Assembly: GCA_903632075.3 (NCBI GenBank)
Contig: CAHIKZ030001782.1
Span: forward strand, 346,001-410,000
Reading direction: 5' to 3'
Source of the DNA: Acanthosepion pharaonis
Lineage: Eukaryota > Mollusca > Cephalopoda > Sepiida > Sepiidae
DNA length: 64,000 nucleotides
The position numbers and the translations under genes are program-made. The first letter of the stretch is position 1. Each line of letters begins with the position of its first letter. The notes beneath the pieces are model-generated. The model did no database searches. It was not told the origin of the DNA and worked only from the letters and a program-made list of their open reading frames with translations. Shown in pieces: positions 32,880-42,464 of this stretch.

Positions 32880-32965
32880 AAGATTTTAAGACTCAACGGT
32901 TCAATTTAATAAATGGACAGTTTTACTGTGACTCGATTTGGACATTTTGTTATTTCACCCGGCAT
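32327..32965 (+). repeat. Three ~85-bp units separated by TA tracts
   Basis: Units at 32327-32410, 32483-32570 and 32879-32965 share 'aagatacaacggttgaaa', 'tctaacaaatggacaa', 'tactgtgactcaatttggac' and 'ttgctgttttgta' variants, each adjoining a TA run (32415-32482, 32570-32623, 32795-32854). A GA run at 32855-32881 precedes the third. Confidence 0.8.
32700..32790 (-). repeat. Dispersed repeat with a hammerhead-like hairpin
   Basis: The complement of 32718-32759 contains TCCTC, CTATGAT, a GGCC-loop-GGCC hairpin, GAAACTAGTC and GAGGA. It resembles a hammerhead layout, with outer stem TCCTC/GAGGA, but with one base missing from CTGATGA. Probably a degenerate relative or a chance likeness. Confidence 0.4.
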
Positions 32966-32969
32966 ATCA

Positions 32970-33980
32970 TTCTTTTTCACAGTTAATAAACAGTGTTTAT
33001 AAGCCCTTCTAACAAAGAAAAAAAATAAAAAAATAAAAACTTTGTCTACTAAAACACGTCATCCACTAAAAATAACGTTTCTTTCTACGAGAAATAATCT
33101 TGGTTTATAAATAGAATCTATTAATTCCTTAGGAATTATAGTTGCCCGTGTCTACCGATACCTATCGATGTTTATATTCGATTTGAACTAGAAGGTGAAC
33201 TCGACGGCTACTTTTATTTATGATGTCTTTTCCCCCCTTCTAATCTCATTTCCAGTAAAGTCATTAAAAAAAAATCTTTTTGCTTTTATCGCTTCGACAT
33301 GGATACAGCTAGTGCTTCAGTCAGGAGTTGCAAGAAAACTGAATGACAACACACCGAAATGTCTGAGGAAGTTCAAGCCTTGTTTTCTGGATAGGTTGGT
33401 TCTATTGGCATTTGCTTTTGTAAGGATATCCACATAGGAAGAGGGTAATAGTATATCGTTGTTACTTGATCCGATGAGTAATTCTTCGGTCCTCGGCCAG
33501 GTCCTGCTTTTAATTATTCGATTTGTCCTCCCCAGAAAAGCCTAGCGTGCCCCTCGACCAAGTAGTACTAATAATAACACTAATATTCATTGAGTGACCT
33601 GACCAGAAATATAACATAAGAAGGGCATCACTTAGAACAGTGGCTCCCTCACGGTGCAGTACGCCTCATAGACGCGGCGGAAGAGGATAGCAGGTGAAGC
33701 GGAATAATTGAAAGGCAATTAAAGATTTAGATACAGTTTTAAAAAGTCCATATATAAAAAAATAATTACGATTTCAAAATTTAAAATATCATTATTGATT
33801 CCTTGTAATTGCGTGTATGAGTTACAGTATGAATAATTATAAATAATTATCGACCAATATTATCACTGAGATATTTTTTTCATTATATTAACAGATAAAA
33901 ATATAGCAAATAGGGTTTGTAAATTGGAGGAGAGAGTTAGCAGTGTTAAAGTCTTGATTTCAAATCCTCAGTGATCTCCA
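32970..33980. other. No recognised feature
   Basis: About 1 kb of ordinary AT-rich sequence. The 80-codon open frame at 33195-33437 shows no known family. Confidence 0.4.
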
Positions 33981-33982
33981 TT

Positions 33983-33983
33983 T

Positions 33984-34025
<42 letters not shown>

Positions 34026-34040
34026 TTCTCTCTCTCTTAC
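33983..34040. repeat. (CT)n microsatellite
   Basis: A pure CT run with short interruptions. Confidence 0.95.
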
Positions 34041-34500
34041 CGGACATTCTTTGCCGTAGGACCTCTCAGGCCTTTTGACCGGAATTTCCTATTGGAAATG
34101 CGCGAGCAAATTTTAATTCCGAAATTACCATATGCAACAACCTTGACACATCGTAGAAAGTCTAATGAAACAAGTAGGTGGCTGCCATCACTTCTTTAAC
34201 ATTAACGAGACAAGCCGTTACGTGCAACATCTGTGATTGTGTCTGCTAGGTACTCATTAGATTTGAAGCTACGTGAGACGTTGCACGATAGTCTGTCCCT
34301 CGAGCATGAGATATGACGACGATGCAAAGCTTGTGCTTTATGGTGCAACACAATGCAGGCGAAGAATGGTTATTTCCACATATTATTTAAAGGAATAATT
34401 TTTTCTAATATTTTCTAATGTTTAACCATTGTCGTTTGTGTGTGGTAGTAATCCACATACGTGAAACACAACTCAACTGTGCACAAAACAACAGTTCTGG
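34040..34500. other. No recognised feature, relatively GC-balanced
   Basis: More balanced than its surroundings, but without a recognisable frame or repeat. Confidence 0.4.
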
Positions 34501-34600
34501 ACATAGGTTTCCATTTTCTGATGAAGGTCACAAGACCCGAAACTCGTGTAACAGAAGAAATATGGAAAATAAAGTATAAGATATATTAAAAAAATTCATT
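34500..34600 (+). repeat. Dispersed repeat end with CTGATGA / GGTC hairpin / GAAAC
   Basis: 34518-34552 reads CTGATGA, A, GGTC, loop ACAA, GACC, C, GAAAC. This reproduces the inner half of a hammerhead, but position 10.1 is A (normally G) and no stem I forms around it. Confidence 0.4.
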
Positions 34601-34668
34601 TTATAACCAAAATCATTTGCCTATTTAAAATATACACTTCTTTCTTGTTGGAACAACTATAATCACTC

Positions 34669-35509
<841 letters not shown>

Positions 35510-35510
<1 letters not shown>

Positions 35511-35875
35511 CAAGTGACCAAAGATGAAAACAATAATAAAACCAAAAGTCAATAAATCAAGATACCAAAAGAAAAAAAACCCTAAAAAGGTGAAAAGGAA
35601 ACATAAACTAAGAAGATAACACCGAAAGACAGAATGCTACTTAAACAAGAATAGACAGTTCTCAATTTTTAAATGACCAAAACAGATAAATTACGCTATC
35701 CCACGTCACCCTTAAAAAACAAACAAATAGACAAAGTTCAAATTTTACTGCCTCTTCAGACCGTGTTTCGAACTACCTCAGTAGTTCTGGCCGGCTGATA
35801 AGTAGCGGTCTAAAAATTGTCTGTCTCTGTTCCAACCTATCTCTCTCTCACTCTCTCGCTCTCTCGCTCTCTTTT
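35510..35875. repeat. Dispersed-repeat-like segment with paired motifs
   Basis: The complement of 35745-35800 contains CTACTGAGGTAG, TTCGAAACACGGTC and TGAAGAGG, a hairpin next to GAAAC as in other repeats here. A CT run lies at 35838-35872. Confidence 0.4.
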
Positions 35876-35877
35876 AG

Positions 35878-36170
35878 GTTTGTTTTTACGGCATATCAAC
35901 CTCAATGGGTTATTTAATGTCGACAAGCTTCTCCACTCGCTCATCCTGACAGTGGAACTCCCTTCCTCTTACTTGCTTTCTCTGATAGCTATAATCTTCC
36001 AATATTCAAATGTAATGTCAAGCGACATCTTCTGATGCCTTGATCTTGATCTGTTCGTTCTTTTCTATATCCTTTCCTCAAACATCCCTCCTTACTCTTG
36101 CTCTTGCTCCCCGTAACGCTTTGTGTGCTAGTGGCAATACCGCCTTGCTTGGAGTAAAATGCTTTTAAAA
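35878..36170 (+). mobile_element. CR1/Jockey-like LINE 3' end
   Basis: 'agtggaactcccttcctctt', 'agctataatcttccaatatt', 'caaatgtaatgtcaagcgac' and 'ttctgatgccttgatcttga' match the copy at 46860-46970 (the WNSLPSSYxL then LQxFKxNVxRHLL region and the 3' UTR). The end 'ccttgcttggagtaaaatgc' is the shared terminus. Its left side (35880-35930) is an inverted unit of the ~80-bp minisatellite. Confidence 0.65.
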
Positions 36171-36179
36171 AAAATGTCG

Positions 36180-36594
36180 CAGCACTATTTTAAGCATGGA
36201 CGAATGGTAGACTTGTAAATATGTAAGATATATTCTGTCGAGAAAAATTGTCTAGCCGGACACAGAGAATCAACTTCCCTAGCAGCAGACTTAGGGTTGG
36301 TTTAATATAATCCTTCCACTTTATGCCGGCTGACATTTCTAGCCTGAGATGGCGCAACGAGTTTCTTTCCTGGGTTTAGGATTAGCCTTACTGATGCAAT
36401 GCAGTAACAGTTCTCTCTTACGGTTAAGAAATAGCAGTTTCATTTCCTTGACTTAAAATTAACAAGCCATTCACTGCCCCTGTTAACAACATAATGTAGG
36501 ACATTTTTTAGATATAATAATCGAACAAATCAGGAGTTCCATAAATTTATAACCGAACATTTTTTCGACGATTTCCCTAAAATTGCCGAAATGT

Positions 36595-36595
<1 letters not shown>
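36180..36595. other. No recognised feature
   Basis: No recognised frame or repeat before the TA tract at 36598-36658. Confidence 0.4.

Positions 36596-36597
<2 letters not shown>

Positions 36598-36658
<61 letters not shown>
36598..36658. repeat. (TA)n microsatellite
   Basis: A pure TA run of about 60 bp. Confidence 0.97.
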
Positions 36659-36661
<3 letters not shown>

Positions 36662-36904
36662 TTTTGTGAAACTGTATATACTGCAGTTGTTTATTTTCTG
36701 AGATGAGCTATTATGTACATTATTGTCCTCACCTTTGTCGCCATATTTATTCCAACGTTGTGCGTTCCGGGCAGAGAAAAGCGACGATAACAACAAAAAT
36801 TGCAATATGAGCACCGGTAAAATCATGCAATGATGACAGCAAAAATTGCAATATGAGCACTGCTAAAAATGGTTGCTGAAGACATTAGGTTTATAATATC
36901 CAGA

Positions 36905-37175
36905 AATTCATGTAAAAGGATACATGGCACAGTGGATAATGCCGTTGGTTCGATCCAGTGACAGAACCCAAAGAGTGTGAGTTCAATACCCGGTTAAGGG
37001 AGAGAGGAATTAATGCGTGGTAACTGATAACTGACATCCATTAAACATGGAACTAGAACAGTCTACACCAGTGAGCGAAATAAAGAGTAAAGTTCGACTT
37101 CCTGAAGAAGGCCGGAGCGTACACAGCCGAGACTTTGTAATAAATATGGCGACAAAGATGAGGACAATATACTGT
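36905..37175 (+). mobile_element. tRNA-derived SINE, fullest copy
   Basis: 'catggcacagtggataatgc' is a clear pol III A box and 'ggttcgatccag' (36949-36960) a clear B box, as in tRNA-derived SINE heads. The body has 'agagtgtgagttcaataccc', then 'cctgaagaaggccggagcgt', 'agccgagactttgtaataaa' and 'atggcgacaaagatgaggac', the block that forms the 128-bp satellite at 8872-9495. It ends at the start of the 30-bp minisatellite. Part of the same body lies inverted at 36690-36780. Confidence 0.75.
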
Positions 37176-37184
37176 ATATAAGTA

Positions 37185-38760
37185 AAGATTGTAAAATGGT
37201 ATGTTTTATATAAATGCTTTGAAAATGTCTTGATGTATATAACTGTTTCGAGAAAGTGTATGTTGTATATAATTTTTGTTAACAAGTCTCTATGAGTGTT
37301 TTGAGAAGTCAGTCAGTTATGTGCCATGATTAGGCGATCATGTATCTTTCGACTGACGAGGCAGATTTTTCGGCAGTATGTTGCCATTTCTTTCTGCGGT
37401 AGACCAGTTGCCATCCAAGGCTATAGTGCTATTTACCTCATAGCTGGTGGTGGGGAGAAGAAGTGGATTGATACCTTTGCCAAGTATATTAGTACGTAAG
37501 TGAATGCAATGCAATCGACTGGGGTCGATATACCTTGTATATAAATATTGTGAAAAAGTGTATGTTGTATATAAGTATTGGGAAAATGTGCATGTATGTA
37601 AGTTTTGAGAAAAAGTGTATGTTGCATATAAATATTGTGAAAAAGTGTATGTTTTTATATAAGTGTTGTGAAAAGTGTATGTTGTATATAAGTGTTGTGA
37701 AGAAGTGTATGTTGTATATAAATATTGTGAAAATGTGTATGTATGTAAGTTTTGAGAAAAAGTATATGTTGTATATAAGTGTTGTGAAAAAGTGTATGTT
37801 GTATATAAATTTTATGAGAATGAGTATGTTGTATATAAGTGTTATGAGAAAGTACATGTTGTAAGTGCCGTGAAAAAGCTGATGTATACAAATGTGGTTA
37901 AAAAGTGTATATTGTATATCATTGTCGTGATATCGTATCCTATATGTAATTGTTGTGAAAAATGTATGTTGTATATAACTGATGTAAGAATGTCTATGTT
38001 GCACATAAATGTTGTGAGAAATTTCTTGCATTATATAACAGTTATTAGAAAGTGTATGTTGTATATAAGTCTTGTGAAAATGTGTATGTTCTATATAAGT
38101 TTGTGAGAAAGTGTATGTTGTATATAAATGTATTGCGAAAGTATATATTGTATATAGATGTGAGAAAGTGTATATTTTTTAGAAGTGTGTTGAAAAAGTA
38201 TATATTGTATATTAGTGTTGCGAAAAAATTAATGTTACATATAAGTGTTTATGAAAATGTATATTGTATATAAGTCTTGTGAGAAAGTGTATTTTATATA
38301 TAAGTGTTTTGAGAAAGTTTATAATATATGCAATTTTCTTTTTATATGTAAGTGTTGTCAGAAAGTGTATGTTGTATATAAGTGTTGTGAGAAAAATTAT
38401 GCTGTATATAAATGCAGTAAAAAGTGTATGATTTATATAATATTTATAAAAATGTATATTGAATATAATTGTTGTGAGAAAGTGTATGTTGTATATAAGT
38501 GTTGTGAGAAATTTATGCTGTATGTTAATGTTGTGAGAAATTGAATGGTGTATATAAATGCTGCAAAATTGTATGATTTATATAATATTTATAAAAATGT
38601 ATATTGTATATAATTGTTGTGAGAAAGTGTATGTTGTATATAAGTGTTGTGAGAAAGTTATGCTGTATGTAAGTGTTGTGAGAAATTGAATGGTGTATAT
38701 AAATGCTGTAAAATGTGTATGATTTATATATGTTTTGAAAAAAGTGTATGTTTTGTGTGG
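37185..38760. repeat. 30-bp minisatellite, about 50 units
   Basis: The unit is close to 'agtgtatgttgtatataagt' plus 'gttgtgagaa', 30 bp. Because 30 is divisible by three and the unit holds few stops, both strands show long open frames repeating motifs such as VVYKCCEK or YIQHTLF. These are products of the repeat and not evidence of a gene. Units vary by single-base changes and short indels. Confidence 0.95.
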
Positions 38761-39104
38761 TTGAGGAACAAATATTAAACGCAGGTTAAGTGAAAGAGCA
38801 TTATTTCAAAATTGTACCTTGATCCGGGTTGACTTTGACTTTGATTTGATATTAGAAAATCAAATTTGCAAATCTATCGCAACATCCTGTCTGTTGCAGC
38901 ATTTAGTTTTTGAGTTAACGTCTTTAGCAAAACCAGATTTGTATAAAATATGCCGTGCAAACAGTAATAGAAATCGAATAACCCGTTTTGATAAATCCAG
39001 TTATACTTCAAACATGTCACAATCAGAAACGGGCATAGGAAACCTTCAAATTTAGCCTTTAACCCTTCGTGATCACTGGAGGGAATCGTCACAGTATTTA
39101 CCTT

Positions 39105-39990
39105 TTCCTGCTGACATTAACGAGCATGATTTTTAAATTATTAATCCCACCTAAAATGTTAAAGCTTTTGCTAGCAAAGTTGGTTTACGATGTTGTGCTA
39201 AACTGTTTATTTTCTCGCCATAATCTTTCTTACACATTTATAAATCTACGTGCATGTGTTGAATATTGCTGCCTACATTAGTTCTGGTGTGTCGGTTTTA
39301 TTTCTAGAGATTCTTGACGCAATCTGAAGTAGAATCTGCAATATTATACATTCTCACCTGGTATGTCGAAGAATGATTTTTAAATTATTGATTCTACCTC
39401 AAATGCTAAACCTTTTGGTAGGAAAGTCAGTTTACGATGTCGTCCCAAAAAGTATTTTTTTTCGCCACCATTTTTCTTGCACATTTATAAATCTACGTCC
39501 GTGGGTTGAATATTACTGCAACATTAGGTCTGGTGCTTCTATTTTATATCTAGAGATTCTTGACAAAATCCGAAGTAGAATCGGCAATATTATACATCCT
39601 CACCTGGTATCTCGGTTTCGGTCTCTTTCACACCGGCGTAACGTAGATACCCTGTGCCTTTTCTATAAATATTTTCACGGTAATTATGCTGACAAGCTGT
39701 CGTCTTTGGTACTTTGACCTCGGGAATCTAAGCGCAGTACTAGATGTACAGCTCAGTCTTATAATTTTAATGTCCTCTGCAAATCCTTTCTTCTCACGCC
39801 CTGCTGTTTTTCGTATTTCTTGCTTTTCGCGTTGTCTATATTCTTTAAAACATTAAATGTATCCACAGTAATCATCATCTGCCTACTTGAATCCGGTTCT
39901 TTTGTTGTACTCCCTGTCTCACTGACTCTCAATAACCTCTTGCATCTTAGTGGCTTCATCGCCTTGCATCGAGCAATTTTTTAAAATGGT
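39105..39990 (+). mobile_element. CR1/Jockey-like LINE, C-terminal relic with an internal duplication
   Basis: The frame 39373-39717 encodes a relic of the RT-proximal region: INLRPWVEYYCNIRSGASIL, LEILDKIRSRIGNIIHPHL, SLSHRRNVDTLCLFYKYFHG and NYADKLSSLV. This equals the 'MEYCxHIWSGAP ... LLDxIQRR ... LxHRRxVAxLxLFYKYFHGxCSDEL' stretch in the best copy at 46533. A segment of about 250 bp is duplicated (39122-39371 and 39373-39616). The 3' end at 39945-39990 has the shared 'agtggcttcatcgccttgca' terminus. Confidence 0.75.
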
Positions 39991-40004
39991 TTGAAATGCC
40001 GCAT

Positions 40005-40210
40005 TTAAAGTGTTATAGATATGCTACAGGTACAAATTTTGGGGCTACTATGCGTTTCTTTAAAAACACTTTACAATGAGGAATTTTTGTATTTTTTAAT
40101 GTAAAAGATAACATTTCTGCAACTATAGTGTATTTGCTTTTATTTTTCAATATTTCTCCTCTCACAGCCAAAAACTTCAAATTTGGATTCATCTGTCCAC
40201 AATCCATTTT
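40005..40210 (-). pseudogene. Tc1-like transposase fragment, minus strand
   Basis: A 64-codon frame starts MDCGQMNPNLKFLAVRGEIL, which resembles the 'WSDESKFxLFGxxGRxxV' box around the second catalytic aspartate of Tc1 transposases; here the aspartate is replaced (QMN for SDE). It stands head to head with the plus-strand fragment at 40377. Confidence 0.4.
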
Positions 40211-40289
40211 GCTACGTTATTAATATTTTGCATGAGAAACATTTATTTTTGTTTTCCCCTTTAACCTCTCAGGAGACCGTTTAAGATCA

Positions 40290-40330
40290 CCAAAAAGGCT
40301 GAAGATTTGATTGAGGTCAAGGCAATCATG

Positions 40331-40374
<44 letters not shown>

Positions 40375-40745
40375 TTCTATTTTGCAGAGACATGCTATAC
40401 CATCTGGTTTACACATAATTGTAAAAGAATTAACCTATCAACAAAATAAAAAAAGATATAAAACACTCTTGTATATTATGTTAAAATTTCTTCGAAAAAA
40501 GGGAACAAAATGTTGGAAATTATAACTTGACTACATCAATCTCCTGATCTCTCTCCCATTGAATTACTATGGTATGAATTAGATAGGAGACCTCATGAAT
40601 ACTGAAAGCGTGAGAGTTAGCTTTTACAGTGCTTGAAGAATATTTCGGTAGGTCTGTTATCTACGATTATTCAAAAACTTTTGGAAAGAATGCCAATTAT
40701 CTATAAACAAATAATTAACGCATGTGGCAGTTTTATTGGCGAAAA
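40290..40745 (+). pseudogene. Tc1-like transposase C-terminal relic
   Basis: Following a TA tract (40331-40372), fragments in changing frames read FCRDMLYHLVYT (the QQDNxPxHTS region), LRKKGTKCW, then a degenerate SPDLSPIELLWYELDRRPHEY, and finally LLERMPIIYKQIINACGSFI. These follow the Tc1 order: QQDNDPKH, SPDLNPIExLWxxLxRRV, then LIxxMPxRxxAVIxAxGGxT. Frameshifts and stops separate them. The TA tract lies inside the element, probably from later expansion. Confidence 0.6.
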
Positions 40746-40749
40746 CAAA

Positions 40750-41460
40750 ATACAATGTTTTTGGATTATAATTTTTGATAGTTAAATGCTTTTTTTTCCA
40801 AAAATAAAAGCAATTACACTATTGGTACTGAAATTTTATTTTTTACTTTAAAATATATTACAAAAATATTCATTTTAAGATTTTTTTTTCCAGAAATGTA
40901 TGATGATCCCAAAAATCTTACCTCTAGTGTATGTAAAATTTAATTTTTAATTTTCTTGTTATATATTGTCTTGAATATTGTTCTGTTTCATACAGGATAA
41001 ATACCGGACGTTTATTTTGAAAAATCTATTTAAAAGCTAATAGAAAAAGCTTTCGTGTTGTTTATTGTATATGATATATAATCATATACGATAATATAAA
41101 ACATCTACAAGGATGGAAAATTACAAGTTAGTTACAGAACCTAAACTAGACTTTTGCTTATCATTAAGTCAATTTAACACGAGAATCTGACAGAAATTAA
41201 AAAAAAATGATTCTATCAGTATGGGACACTTTCCCGCCGCTGACCAAATAAAAATGTTTGTAAATCACACACATAATGACAATTAAAATTAGAAACACTT
41301 CATAACTACTTCACAGATTGCATTCAAAAAGCAAGTTGATTCATAATAAACATTTGACATTCTGTTTGCTATGTTCTGACGAGTTCAAAGTTATATTATT
41401 AAGAACGGGGATAAAATGAATTAATTAGAGAAAAAACAATCTATAGGGATTGATTTTCAA
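40750..41460. other. No recognised feature
   Basis: AT-rich DNA. 'gatcccaaaaatcttacctctagtgta' (40903-40929) could be a decayed Tc1 end, but I could not pair it with another end. Confidence 0.35.
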
Positions 41461-41464
41461 AAAC

Positions 41465-41900
41465 TGAAAATATATTTTATTGTAAGTAGAAGCAGTTTTT
41501 ACGCTTTCAGCACAAAACCTTTTGAGTGCGTATTATGGAAAAAGCATATTATATATGGAATGGCGGTAAATGAATTTTTTGTCGCCATTTTCTTTAAGAC
41601 TTCATCGTCTTTAAATTTCCAAAAAGATAGGAATTTTAAAACTGAGTAGAAAATTCTAAAATTTACATTTTATAAGCTTTGATTAAAAAAAAGGGTAATC
41701 ATGTTATGCTTGAGTAGAAGCATTTTCCCACGTTTTCAGCACGATTTTAGGTGTGCGTATTATAGATGAAAGCGTATTATAAATGAGAATGCCAGTAAAT
41801 GTTCTTTCTGCCGCCATTTTCTTTAAGACTTCATCGTCTCTTAAACTCCCCAAGATAGGAACGAGGTTTAAACTGATTATCTGAAGTCATTCCAATTAAA
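41465..41900 (+). repeat. Tandem pair of a ~200-bp dispersed repeat
   Basis: Copies at 41475-41690 and 41705-41880 share 'agtagaagcattttcccacg', 'tttcagcac', 'gtgcgtattat', 'gaaagcgtattata' and 'cgccattttctttaagactt', then 'catcgtct'. A third copy is at 45680-45815. Confidence 0.8.
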
Positions 41901-42009
41901 TGTTCTTCATGTATCGCCCGAAATCCTGAAGGTTTTTCTTTAACTTGGAATGGATTTACGACCCAAAATTCTTTTTTTCAACTCTGGAAAATACTGGGGT
42001 ATTCTAAAA

Positions 42010-42215
42010 TTTACAAATACATAGGCGATCATGGCTCTCCATGCGTTCCTATCTCATCTGGCTCTTAGCAGTTTTTCTCCTTTTGTAAAAGGACCGCCCT
42101 CCTTCCGTTTCACCATTTGTTTACATATGTTCATTAGTTAAATCGCTCGTTTACCCTCCCCTATCTCTCTTGCCCTCAATATGCCTTGTGAGGGTTATTT
42201 TTCCAAATTTTCCTA
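42010..42215 (-). mobile_element. RTE-type LINE 3' end, copy 8
   Basis: 'gcgatcatggctctccatgc' and following blocks match the 3' end of copy 6 (24325-24400), then 'cttgccctcaatatgccttg' matches the 1355-1380 region. Heavily decayed. Confidence 0.5.
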
Positions 42216-42464
42216 ATTCCTCATTTATGTGTATTTTTTATTTGATTTTCAAATTGTATGTAATGGCATTAATTTTATTATGCAAAATTAAACTAAAAAA
42301 AAAAATTATTATTTTTTCATTTGGGAGCATTTTTTCCCCATTCGTCCTAATATGCAGTTTTAAGAACAAAAAAAATAAAAAGCTATTTTCTAAAATTGCG
42401 ATGGTTGGTAACTATCAAATGTCAAAATAATTATGATAACAAGTGTTTTCGGGAGCATTTTTCA

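Noticed and set aside
34518..34552. Second hammerhead ribozyme
   Set aside because: The core CTGATGA and stem II look good, but position 10.1 is A and the flanks pair in a way that would sequester the core C (TTCTG with CAGAA), so it is not counted as a ribozyme.
37489..38544. Open frames of up to 180 codons on both strands repeating VVYKCCEK or YIQHTLF
   Set aside because: The 30-bp minisatellite keeps frame because 30 is a multiple of three; both strands are equally open and there is no start or splice context.
37185..38760. CRISPR-like array
   Set aside because: There are no unique spacers: the entire 30 bp repeats. The context is a eukaryotic genome.
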